In this document: positions 50,334-60,801 of the stretch, piece by piece
Numbering within the stretch: position 1 is the stretch's first letter
How the letters are laid out: every line of letters begins with the position of its first letter
NCBI GenBank assembly: GCA_015680685.1
Contig: MNCI01030629.1
Location: 832-64,831 of the forward strand
Direction of reading: 5' to 3'
DNA from: Gnetum montanum
Lineage: Eukaryota; Streptophyta; Gnetopsida; Gnetales; Gnetaceae
Length of the DNA: 64,000 nt
Translations under genes and position numbers: made by a program
The notes under the pieces: model-generated
What the model was told of the DNA's origin: nothing
Seen by the model: only the letters and a program-made list of their open reading frames with translations
Databases searched by the model: none

Positions 50334-50436
50334 AAAAATTTGGCACTAACCCATAAATTAACACTCCAGAAGACTTAACGGTGTNAAAAATTTGGCACTA
50401 ACCCATAAATTAACACTCCAGAAGACTTAACGGTGT
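50334..50436. other. Single-N gap flanked by 51-bp direct duplication
   Basis: N at 50385 lies between 50334-50384 and an identical 50386-50436. As at 205 and 61319, this fits unmerged contig ends. Confidence 0.85.
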
Positions 50437-50536
50437 GCTTGTGCCAACAACATAACTTGGTTAAATTGAGAAGGTACATATGGACCATCTTAAGCTACTT
50501 ATGAACGGTCTAACGGGCGGTTATGTTGATTGCAGA

Positions 50537-51231
50537 TGGCACCCAAACTGAGGCACCCAAGGGACTAAGGACCATCACAACCAAGGGACAAGTGCCCACG
50601 CATGGGAAGGGGACGAGGTGTGCAACTACCAGAGCATGCAGAGGGCTCTCATGCAACTGGGCCCTTCCGCGAAAGACTTGACAGGGAATTTGTTCATTAG
50701 ATTCCCAAAGAGGAGATTCTTGACGAACAATCGCTTGGGGATGAGACTCCCTGGGTAGCACCACGGCTTGAGGTCACCTTGACCCAAGCCTACCTTGATG
50801 CTATCATGTCACGCGAGATGCAGCGAATGGTCCTTCAAGAGCTAAATTTTGGACCATTCCTCGAGAACGTGCTAGAAGATGTGAGGCTTCAATTGTAGAA
50901 CTCTCTGATGTGGCCAATCATCACAACCAGTGATGAATAGTACTTAGGAGAAACTTATCTCTTTTGGACGAATTGACAACTAGGGTCTAGAGTAAGAATC
51001 AAAGACATTTATGTCTCTTCCTCTTCAGAGGCGATAGCACAGGCTCTGGGGTTGCCCGAAACTGGGGCAGATGTGGTAGAAATTCCAAAGCAGGCCAATC
51101 TAGAGGTAAAGGTGAAATGGACCAAACGGTGATATGGGGTAGTGCGTGTACTATTCGAAATCGTCGGTGTGAGGTTGGAATGAAATGGACGTCGAGAGAT
51201 TTATGGAAGATACAGTAAGACCCCACCTTCA
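50537..51231 (+). pseudogene. Possible env-like ORF of the Athila element, degraded
   Basis: From ATGGCACCC at 50537 one frame stays recognisable to about 51230 but carries about seven stops, mostly TAG. Readable blocks are LEVTLTQAYLDAIMSREMQR, FLENVLEDVRLQL, YLGETYLFWTN and SSSSEAIAQALGLPETGAD. The position after integrase, after an acceptor-like site, is where Athila elements carry an env-like or extra ORF. I see no transmembrane segments, so the env label is from position only. It could equally be an unrelated extra ORF. Confidence 0.45.
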
Positions 51232-52346
51232 TGCGAGGGCAAGCCGAAAATAAATGAAGGCAGAGTGCCTTGAATGATCTGCGCGCAGATCAAACAAGGA
51301 CTTCCCCTAGCGTGCGCTATTGCGACGCGCTGGGTTATATGTAAACAGATGCAAACTAAAATTTAAACGAACATACGAAAGGTAAGACGAAAATAAAACG
51401 TAAACAAATGTAAAGAAAGTCGTCACAAATGTAAACGGCGTAAACAGAGAACAATGGATGGAAAAATTATAACTATATGTATTGATTGATGATTACAAAA
51501 AAAAAGGTGCACCGATCAGAACGTAGTTGCGGATTGATCGCAAGGTAGATGTTTAGCCTTGATGTGAAGGGTGTACAGGTGCCGGGAGGTTGCAGATTTC
51601 TAATTGCAAGTGTGCAACATGACCAAAATTTCCCCAAGTGCTTAGGATGACCAAGTTTGAGTAATGCTCGATCGTACGAGATAATGATGATGAGATTTGC
51701 CAACTCTCTAGATCCTGATGCCCCAAAATTACCAACCTTGATTAAATGGAAAAATAGGGTATTTATCGGATTTTCGAGCATGGAACCCGGATCTGGAGGA
51801 AGATCTATGGCTGCGGGATGAGAGAAATGCGGATCGAATGACAAGTGTGAACATTTTGATCAGATGCATAGAATTTTACAATGTATAGGGTGCAACGTGA
51901 CCAAGATCTCTTACGCTGGCGTGTGTGATCTGTAGCGTAAGAGCTCGATATGTTAAAAAGTGCAAAATATACAAAGAATGTTAAAGCACAAGAATGGATC
52001 TGGATGTTTGGCCTCCGAATCTGCAAATATGTGCTATTTTTTGCTTTGCCAAGGTCTCCAGCGTGCGTGGATCTAGCTCTGGCATGTCTGCAGTGTGTCC
52101 TGGCATCATTGTCTAGTGTCCAGCGTCTAGCGTCCCAGTGTTTACACTGTGCATACATTGGCATCAGCGGGCCAACGTGATCATTAGCGTGTCCAATGTT
52201 TATGATGCATTTTGAACCCATTTTGACCTGTGAGATCTGTTTTCGGAGTGGATTTGCATGCCTGAGGTCGAGAGGATTCTTCACGTCTATTCTGAGCTAA
52301 TTTGGAGGCTATTTTGGCATACTTCTGGTTGGTCACGCTGTGGTCA
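51232..52346 (-). mobile_element. Candidate 3' LTR of the Tat element
   Basis: Ends are TG (51232) and CA (52346). On the minus strand it starts TGACCACAGCG, has CG-rich sequence with repeated AGCGT/ACGCT motifs, a TATA-like GATAAATACCC at about 51766, and a downstream region with no coding potential. It directly follows the truncated pol. The other LTR is outside the window, so neither the ends nor the assignment can be confirmed. The boundary bases are my best guess. Confidence 0.45.
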
Positions 52347-53351
52347 CGCGTCCTTTTGAGCATTCGTTAGATGTTGTGGCGGTTCACCATGTAGAAGGTA
52401 TTCTTTTATGTCATCATACCATTCTACTGCATGTGTGGTGTTGATGGATGCTATAGGTACATCATCAGGAATGTCGGTTACGGGTTTGGCACAGTTCATT
52501 ATGGAACTCGGCAATGCATGAAACATGTCAGGTGTCATGTTTAAGGCCAGTGTTGCAAGTGCATCTGCGATGGTATGTTTGTTTTTGGGAACATGCTGCA
52601 CATCTATTTTTATTAATTGTTTTAGCAAGTGTTTGGTTAAGTCACAGTACGGTTGTAAATGTGAAGCTTTGCATGCGAAAACATCTGTGACCTAATTGAT
52701 TACCAACTGTGAGTCACCTCGAACTATGAGCTGTGTGATTCCTGATGCTAGTGCTACCATAAGACCTCTATGAAGACCTTCGTACTTTGCCACGTTATTG
52801 GTGCAAGGGAAGTTTAATCGATAAGCAGAGGGTCAAATTTCTCCAGAGGGATAGGTTATGATGGCTGCAGCATTTCCTCCTCGGGAGGTCGATGCTCCAT
52901 CGAAGTATAAGATTGCATCATAGTTGTCGGGCACGGTGTGTATGGTGTTCACGTTCTCATTAGGGAACTCAGGGTTGATTATTGCTTGGTCTTGCATTGA
53001 TGAGGTGGTCATTTGATTGACTATTGCTTGACCCTTTGTGGAAGATTGAGCTATGTAGCATAGGTCAAACTCGGCAATCATCGCCTTCCATCTAGCTATC
53101 CTGCTCGATTCATAGATGTTATTGGTGATAGCTCTAAGTACATTGTCTTTACAAATAATGTTGACTTGGTTATGAAAGAGATAATGTTGCCACTTCTTCA
53201 AAGAAAAGATAAGGGCCAGAGATGACCTCTCCAGATCATTGTATCTCTTTTTGTGGGCCACTAAGGCATGGCTTAGGTAGTAGACAAGGATTTCGGTTCC
53301 ATCTTCTCGTTTCTGATAAAGCATGGATGTGATAGAAGAATCTGATGTCAC
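52344..53351 (-). pseudogene. Tat RNase H and additional archaeal-type RNase H
   Basis: Minus-strand frames show the standard RNase H tail (LVYYLSHAL, RYNDLERSSLALIFSLKKW, SRIARWKAMIAEFDL) down to about 53000. A second RNase H follows: ILYFDGASTSRGGNAAAI (~52910), VAKYEGL (~52790), GDSQLVIN (~52710) and TIADALATLA (~52570). The four acidic residues D-E-D-D of this second domain are all present. A stop follows PSGEI at 52833 and another follows QLVIN, where the family has Gln. Frames end at 52344 with no integrase. Confidence 0.85.
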
Positions 53352-53444
53352 AAGGTAAATGTAGAAGGGCTTGTTGTTTTGTGGGGGATAAACTGTCAGT
53401 AGTTGAGCTAATACCGTTTTGATGTTCTCAAAGGCTTCCTGGCA

Positions 53445-54660
53445 TTATTGAGTCCATTGAAAGTGGACATTTTTGCACAACAAATGTTGCATGGGTCTCA
53501 ACTTGTCTGTCGATTTTTCAATGAAGCACCTAATAAATTGTAATCTACCTTGTAGACCGAGTAGTTCGGTAAGGTTGCTAGGGGGTTTCAAATTTGTTAT
53601 TGCTTTAACCTTATTGGGATCTACTCGTATCCCTATTTCAAATAGTATGAATTCGAGCATTTTGCCTATTTTGACTTGAAAGACACATTTCTTTGGGTTA
53701 AGTCTGAGCTCATACTTGAGGCAACGTTTAAGTACCAAGTCTAGATCGTTGATGTGTTGTTCAGTCATTTTTTACTTGACTACGATGTCGTCTATGTAAT
53801 TATTGAGCGAATTAAGCATTTAATCACTAAAGATGTAAGTCATTGCTCACTGATATGTAGCACTGGCATTTTTTAGACCGAATGACATCATTGTATAATA
53901 GAATGTGCCCCATGGTGTTATGAAGGTTGTCTTGAGTTGATGTTCTAGGTTGATCCTAATCTGGTTGTACCTTGAGAATCTGTCCATAAAGGACAACAAT
54001 GCATGCCTAGTAGTTGAATCAACAAGTTGATCGATACCAGGTAGGGGGAAGTCATCTTTTATGGTTGCTATGTTAAGGTCATGGAAGTCAATGTATAGGC
54101 GAATGCTTCCGTTCTTCTTTGGGACTACAACCATGTTGGATACCCAATCGGCGTAGTCAATAGTTTGGATGAAACCGGCTTGGTAAAGTTTTGTGATTTC
54201 ATTACAAACTGCTAATGCTACCTCAAGTTTAACCTTTCATGCTTTTTGTTTCACCGGTCTGAGTTTTGGATCAAGGATGATGTTATGCTAGACTATTTGA
54301 GGATCTAGTCCTGGCATATCAGTATAGGACCAAGCGAATGCTTTCATGTTGTCTTTCAACACTTGAGCTATGTCATTGGCTAGTTGTGGATTTAATAGAG
54401 TACTCAGTTTTAATATTTTGACTTCGCCATCAGACATAGTAATGGGGACTTCGGCAAGGGGATCTTCGATGATGTTATCGACCTCTAAGTCCAGAGTTTT
54501 CGTCATTCCCTTAAAGCAATCAAGTGTCTTTTGTGTTGATGCCATGAAATTGTCATAAGTTGATGAGTCTAGATCAATGGACTCTAGATTAATCTCTCTT
54601 TTAATGGCTCCATGTGGTCCATTGATAGAAAGTGTTGTAAAGAGGTTCTTGATATCCATG
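53445..54660 (-). pseudogene. Tat reverse transcriptase remnant
   Basis: Minus-strand landmarks in order: FAWSYTDMPGLDP (~54320), VVVPKKNGSIRLYIDFHDLN (~54120), DDFPLPGIDQLVD, FMDRFSRYNQI, TTFITPWGTFYYTMMSFGLK (~53890), the catalytic YIDD (53787-53798), then RCLKYELRLNPKKCVFQV and the connection region with LLGLQGRLQFIRCFI. Stops separate the frames (for example just after SATYQ and just before the MTEQHIND frame). The MPGLDP leader and YIDD are usual for Tat. Confidence 0.85.
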
Positions 54661-55079
54661 TGTTTATTCCTGCCAATTTAAATCGGGAGCACCGTGAACG
54701 AGGTTTTCTTGATGGACGAGTTGCTAAATATAAATTAGCTTTGTTTAATTTATGTTCTAATGAGATTATGGAATGTAGGGGTAGTTTAATGTCATACCAA
54801 GACCGCATGCAAGTTTTAGGCCTTATCGGGCCAATTGGTGTTCATATTTCCTGTGAATACTAATGCTGTAATTTAATTTTTGCTTTTTTTTTGTTTTTGA
54901 TTTTGAATTTTTAATTTTCTTGCTTCATTTTGTCTTTAACGTTTAGGCATTAATGCATGGAAAAGGAACAGATGAGAAAGAAACTATCTTGAGAGCATGA
55001 CAATGAAGACAATATGAGAAGTAATAAAATAATAAAATGAAAAATAAAAATAAAATGTCCAATAAGAAAAACGCAATGC
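54661..55079. other. RT leader and AT-rich junction
   Basis: The minus strand still gives degraded pre-RT sequence to about 54860. From 54870 to 55079 the sequence is AT-rich and non-coding, and marks the left edge of the insertion between RT and protease. No LTR ends or terminal inverted repeats are seen at this edge. Confidence 0.45.
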
Positions 55080-56240
55080 AGTCACGTGGGATAAGTTAAG
55101 ACAGGGTAAAAGGGGATTGAAGCGTCGGAGCATGAGTAACTAGGTGTGCAGCGTAGCGTGAGCAACAAGGCAGAGCGTGGAGCATGAGCAGCAAGAAGTG
55201 TTAGTAGGGCATGAGTTACAGGAATTGTTGGCAGGGTAGTGTGACCATGATACAGAGTAGTGTGAGCGTGAGTAACAACGATGAAGGGGAAAGTAGAAAC
55301 AAGCCAACACAAAGGGAAGAAGTAAGCTAGCTTATCGTTCACATAGGAGAGTGAACAACTGCTTCAACACCTTCCCCAACCCAAGATTTCATCATGGACG
55401 GGGACTCTGCGCAGCCATGTTTTTCTTTCGTTCTTGTTCCATGGCATTGTATTGTGGGGCAAGCGTAGCGTGAGCGATTAGGGCTATAATTTTTTTTTGC
55501 TATGTTTCAAAGTGAAGATTTTGCTAGATTCTAGGGGCCTGCTGAACATGGAAACCCAGGGCATGCCGCGGCGTGAGCAAATCAGGGCATGTCTCAACGT
55601 GAGGGAAGGGGGAATGCCTAGCATGACCAAGGAGGGCACGCCTCAGCGTGAGTTGTTCAGGGCATGCCTTAGCATGAGTTGTATTGTGAGGTGCGTATGG
55701 GCCCTGGCGTGCGTTATAGGGACACAGGTGTGATGGCCAGAGCACGTGACGATCAGTCAGCATGAGTAGCCCAGGGAAAAGTGATTTTTGCCATGTCTGG
55801 TTGTCAATGTTCCAGAGAAAGTTGATCTTTGCCTAGGCATGAGCACCCCAAAAAAACTGATTTTTGCCAATTTTTTATTATCATTGTTATTTTGCTTGTG
55901 CACGAATATCCCAGGGAAATCGTGATTTTTGGCAATTTTTGCCTGGGCGTGAGCACCCAGGGAAACTGCAATTTTTGGCAATTTTTGCCTGGGCATGAGC
56001 ACCCAGGGAAACCGTGATTTTGGTGATTTTTGCCTAGGTGTGAGCACCCAGGGAAACTACGATTTTTGTGGTGTGGGTAGTGTGAGCTACTCTCTAGTGT
56101 GAGTTATGTAAGTAGCAGCGTAAGTCACATTTGTGGGTTGCAACGTGAGCTACATTGCAAATGTTTTCTCTAGCCACATTTTACTACATTATGCATTGCA
56201 GCGTGAGTTACTGGAACTAGCGTGTGAGTGACTGAGAAGG
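55080..56240. repeat. GCGTGAGC-type degenerate minisatellite
   Basis: The motif GCGTGAGC or GCATGAGT recurs dozens of times with irregular spacing. A more ordered part lies at 55790-56065, where a ~60-bp unit (GCGTGAGCACCCAGGGAAAC followed by a TTTTTGGC-rich half) is repeated about five times. A second ordered part is at 55540-55690 (AGGGCATGCCTCAGCGTGAG). It is CpG-rich against its surroundings and lies upstream of the plus-strand gene at 56519. Confidence 0.8.
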
Positions 56241-56518
56241 GAGCAAATTATTCATCTGGTGCTACTGGTTATTTGTATCTTTTGTTGTCTTGGGCTAAAT
56301 AGTGAAGATGCATGTTTTGTATTTGCAAATGAATTTTCCTTTTTTTTGAATGTACCCTAGTGAGTATTAAATTCATCAAATAGACATTGATGTCCTTGTC
56401 TCATGGGGTGGTCTTACGTGTGCATTGAATGTTATTTACTAGTTAGGTTTATTTACTTATTTGCTTATTTTGTTTGTTTAGTTAATATGTTTTGTACATT
56501 TTAAGTTACTTACTTAAG

Positions 56519-59500
56519 GTTTTGGCTCTGTGCAAGGGACTTAAGCCCTTTCTTTTGGTGGTGGAACTCATGGGTGTGTTGTCATGGTTTGGCCCCTTGG
56601 AGCCCAATGCACCTCGTCATGACATGAAGATTGGATCACAAGGGTTATGGTTTTGTCCAGGCTCTAGTGAATTTCTATTGTTTATCCTGCAAGGTTTTAG
56701 CGTGGTCATTTGGTCTCATTTAAGTGAATAGTTAGCTCGTAGTATTGTTGAGACCATACTGCCTGGCTCATCCCATGACATATTAGCCTTCATCATTGAT
56801 GTGGACGAGGGATTATTTAAAGTTGATGGCGGTCCTGCCGAAGGTCCTCAATCTACTTGTCCTCTGACTCGTGTTTGGGAGTTACCACTTTGTAGCCACT
56901 ACAACATCAGTAACACCCTTTTTCTAGCTTTCCGTGTACATACATTATTCCAGAATCCACTTGGAACAGTGTACACGGTAGAAAGGTAAGTGTTTTATTT
57001 ATTTATTTTTATTTTGTTTGCTTCTGTGTTATACCATTGTTTATGTTTGATTATATTTCTCTTGGCAGGCTTGATTTTGATGAGTACGGAATACGTAGGA
57101 ATGATGATGGACTTGACTTAATGCATACAGCCTTGGACACTTTCATGGTGGGCCCCACTCTTCATGGTGTCATGTTTGCTCAAACCAGGGGTGCTATTGT
57201 CCATTATAATAAGCAATTTTCCAGGGCCTTTGAATGTTGTGAAGCTTGTGGGTGGCTACATGAAGATTGGTCTCACAATGGACCCACTTTCCCTCAAGCA
57301 GTTGATTCAGTGCCAAGTATGCCTGATCCATTTACTAGTGGTAAGTGATTGTGTTCTAAGCTTCATTTTTATCTTTGCTACCCCATTGTTTATCATGATA
57401 TTGATCTTTTTGTGTAACATGTTTTTACAGCGGATATTACTCCTGGTGGGGTCACCATTGTGTTTGGGCGTATTGAGGGTACCCTTTTCATGAAGTATTG
57501 GGAGACAGAGGATTCACAATGGTGGTTGCATAGAAAGGCATCTTAACATGTCATCACTTGCCTCACCGATGTTGGTCTGATGGATTTGTTCAGTGCCTTG
57601 ACTCCTATCGTTCCTGCGATTGAGATGGTTACCATCGTTGACTCCTTAAATGATGATGTTACTTATTTTAGCATGTGGGCCCAGGGGGTTAAGGTTGCAT
57701 TCCATCTGACTACTGAATTCTTTTTAGATCTCTTTGGGGTACCGGAAGATGGTGTCAAAGTTGTAGTGGATAGGGCGAATAGGGAAGGCTGCGTGATTAA
57801 GGACCTTGAGGAATGGCTGGGCTTGCCATGGGGTTCCAAGGGCTTCTCTATGCAAGTGGACACTAAAGTGACGGAAGTGAATTTGTTGTACCCATTGTTT
57901 AGAGCACGTGCATTTCCCAAGTCTCTTTCTCAAGTGAGATCTCTTGGGGTAGAGCCTGCACGTATCATGCACTCGATCCTAGAGACTGGTATGCATTATA
58001 ACTGGGCACAGTTTCTGGTTTTGGGCTTTCGTGGGGAGATTATCAGATTACGCTCTAACATGAATGCGCAGTCCCACTTCACTTTTGCATTTTTCGTGGG
58101 CTATCTCCGTAGGCTTGATGAGTTCTTAGTGGTCTACGGAGATGATAATTATGTGTTAAGGGATCGGTCACAGTTGTCTTGCCCCTGGATCCGTCATTTA
58201 TTTGACACCACCAGATCCCAAGATCCACCCAAAGGTATCAACGAATTAGTCTCCATTACCATAGGAGGTGCAGCTAGTTGTTCCCACCACTTACGTGATA
58301 GCTTGGGGTTGGAACCACCCATATTGCACACAGCTGTTAGGAGAGCCCAATGCTTGATCCAGGAGATCGTCAGGAAAGCCAAGGCTAAAGTGAAAAGAGC
58401 TGAGCGTTCGAAAGCACCTGCTACAGAGGCAAGACCTCCAAGGACGAAGAAGATTCGATTCACCTTGCCAGGAGCAAGTAAGTTTCTCTTTTTTTTTGTT
58501 TTTTTTGCTTTAGATGTTTTTTTATTGCCTTTTGAATTTATTTGCTTACTTAAATATGCACATATATTATGTCATGCTAACTTCTATTTGTTGGTGTTAA
58601 CAGAGTGTACCCCCGAGAGGGAAAGGGAAGGACTAGCTCCGATGGGTGAACCTGAAACAGTTATCATTGGGTGTGATGAAGAGTAGGAAACCAGAAAATA
58701 AGCAGTTGAGGCTATTCCCCTCTTACGGGAAGAGGGTGCAATGAACTCCATGGAAGTGATGCTTACTGATGCTTTAGATGCCCTTAAGCATTCGAGCTAG
58801 GAGAAAGGTGTCTTTGACGGTTTCTTTGATGGATCTCTACACCTTGGTGATTTGCATGAGCTGACCAAAAATGGGCCTTTTGGTAAGTCTTGTTAGCTTG
58901 ATTTGCATTCTGTACTTTTTAGTTTTGTATATTATTTTGATTATCATGGCTCTTCTTAACATCAGACATGGATGCTGAGGTGCCTGAAGCACATGTATCT
59001 CCAACAGATGGGTCGGAGTTAGAGGCCCCAGTTGAGTTGCCTTCCTGTACAGATTCAACATCCACTGATCCATTGAGGCCGGTGAAGACTTTGTTACTGG
59101 CATTGTCAACAATGTTGTTGCTCATTTGAAATAGGCTCACCCTAAATTAGGTGTGTACTTTATACTAAGCATTGGGTTCATTATATTTATGCATCTGTTG
59201 GAGTTTTCTTGTTGGCTCATATATGTAATGTTTGTACTTGTAGGTGCGAAACTTCAATGGAGTCCTTTCAAGGCTACCCATATTGATGGTCTTCCGGAAT
59301 TGCCCAAAGATGTTGAGTAGATTCCAAGAAGTATTTATGATGCAGTTTCAGGTTGTGTGGTTCCAAATGCCAAGTCTCTTTGGACCTGCAGGTGCTCAAT
59401 TGAACAGTTATGGCTTGAAATTCAATCCTTGAAATGAAATTTGGCAAAAGTAACAGAGGAAAGGAATGACTTGCAGGCCCGTTATGACTTTGCCTCTGCT

Positions 59501-60222
59501 AGATTGGTTGGTGATAGTACTTGGTGGACATCCGAGATCACCTATGAACGTTATTGGGCAGGCTTGAATAGAAAAGTGTAGGCGATTCGAGATTTGGCCA
59601 AACAACAGGCCTAGATAGATTTGCTGAATAGGAAGTGTCATGACTGGAAGTCCTTTGCATCCAAGGTACGTAAATGAGGCTAGGATTAGAAAGACCACAA
59701 GCACCAATACAAAAAGTGGTTAAAGGAGGAATCGGTTGAACGTCACCAGTTGGAGATGTTCGTGGAGGGGTTAGGCTTACGCTCTTCCTATGAGAAGTTT
59801 GTTGAGTATACAGAGGTGGAAGGGTCTCCTGAGAGGTCTATTACCACTGCCTCTGGTGAAGCTTCAACAAGTATGTTTTCTCTTGAGCATCCCTCTTGGT
59901 CTTCAATGGACAAGGGCAAAATTGTGGCCAACATCGACCTTGGACTTGAGAAAGACTGGGCGTGCGTGCCCGAAGAAGAGATTTTATGGTGCTTGGAAGC
60001 TAATCTCAGGCCTTCCCCACCTGTGAGTGTTTTAGTTTAATATCATTTTATTACCTTTAGTCATCGTCATTTTCATTAGTGTGTTTTTTTTGTTCTTTTA
60101 ATCTATTTATGTGTGCTTAATTATTTTATTGTTTTGCTGTCTTTTTATGATATGGACATGATGATGATGAGGCTGGCCCCAGTGAGAAAGGAGTTGATGA
60201 TGTAGAGGACTTTGGGGACTAG
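56519..60222 (+). pseudogene. Intron-containing antisense gene: FCP1/SCP-like HAD domain + unknown domain + coiled coil
   Basis: Inferred exons: 56519-56985, 57069-57340, 57431-58477, 58604-58882, 58966-~59148, ~59245-60020 and a short last exon to 60222, joined by introns with GTAAGT-type donors and YAG acceptors in consistent phase for the first five. The first 200 residues fit an FCP1/SCP (NIF) fold: KPFLLVVELMGVL (motif I position), CPGSSEFLLFILQGFSVVIW, then SHYNISNTLFLAFRVHT and NPLGTVYTVE. The motif I aspartates read E and M, and the DDS of motif IV reads AFR, so it should be catalytically dead. The 57580-58470 part (PFRARAFPKSLSQV-like, NWAQFLVLGFRGEI) is unrecognised. The last exons look like coiled coil. 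Stops at 56729 and 57544 and several later TAGs, with a frame change near 59070, make it a pseudogene. It lies antisense inside the Tat element. Confidence 0.6.
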
Positions 60223-60801
60223 CCCCCTCCTAATGCTAGTGCTTGATTTGGCTTGTTAGTCTTGTCATTTTGTTTTTAGTTTTCGGATTGTTGTCTTGTT
60301 TTTTTTGGAATGTGTGAAGACAGATGTAACTTGATTATGGTGTAATATGCTATAACTTCATATTTCATAAATGTTGTTTTCTTTTTTCTTTTTAGTTTAT
60401 TTGTGAAGGTAAGTATAAACTAGAGCCATGTATGGTAAAATAGCATAAATGAAAATTGTAACTTGTGAAATGTGAACAATAATGACATAGCGATGTTTTG
60501 GTGAACTGACAATGTACTGTGCTCTAGTTTAAGGCCATTTCGGGCCATGGTTATCAGTTTAAAGTCATGGTGGACTATTGCATTTTTTTCAAAGCAGTGA
60601 AGGAGACTGTAGTTATTTCAGTGAATTTAGAAGAATCTGGTCGTTTCTGACCGTGGCTAGTTTAACGTCATTGCAGAAATTTAGTAGTTTAACGTCATTT
60701 CAGACATGTGGTAGTTTAACGTCATTTCAGACATGTGGTAGTTTAATGTCATTTCAGACATGTGGTAGTTTAAGGTCATTTCGGACATGTGGTAGATGGT
60801 A
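60223..60801. other. Right flank of the antisense gene inside Tat
   Basis: The first 250 bases are AT-rich, like a 3' UTR of the plus-strand gene. The rest, to 60801, is built from degenerate copies of a 27-bp unit, with the regular array at 60685-60792. The minus-strand protease frame ends at 60802. Confidence 0.55.
60685..60792. repeat. 27-bp tandem repeat, four units plus degenerate flanking units
   Basis: Units start at 60685, 60712, 60739 and 60766, each reading TAGTTTAA.GTCATTTC.GA and ending CATGTGG. Weaker copies precede them at about 60520-60684 (AGTTTAAGGCCATTTCGGGC, AGTTTAACGTCATTGCAG). Confidence 0.9.

Larger units (their letters stand above)
48331..50530 (+). mobile_element. Athila post-integrase spacer
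   Basis: Mostly non-coding. It contains an A-rich stretch at 48985-49050, two near-repeats of GGATTCAAAGCACACCCCTT (about 49050 and 49150), a GGGGAGGACCCACC block at 49655, the 31-bp tandem repeats at 49933-50104, a TATA-like CCTATATATACCCC at 50110, and an acceptor-like GATTGCAG before ATGGCACCC at 50537. Such long spacers before an env-like ORF are normal for Athila. Confidence 0.65.
41184..51231 (+). mobile_element. Athila-lineage Ty3/gypsy retrotransposon, degraded
   Basis: The order is LTR, primer-binding site, gag, protease, RT, RNase H, integrase, long spacer, possible env-like ORF. RT sequence (DHFPLPFVD, FLDGCSGY, VFMDDFSTY, LGHHISQ) and the long post-integrase region are characteristic of Athila. 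At least ten in-frame stops and one or more frameshifts break it, so it cannot be autonomous. No 3' LTR with the sequence of the 5' LTR was found; the right end is replaced by the Tat element at about 51232. This suggests that Tat inserted into it or that its end was deleted. Confidence 0.8.
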
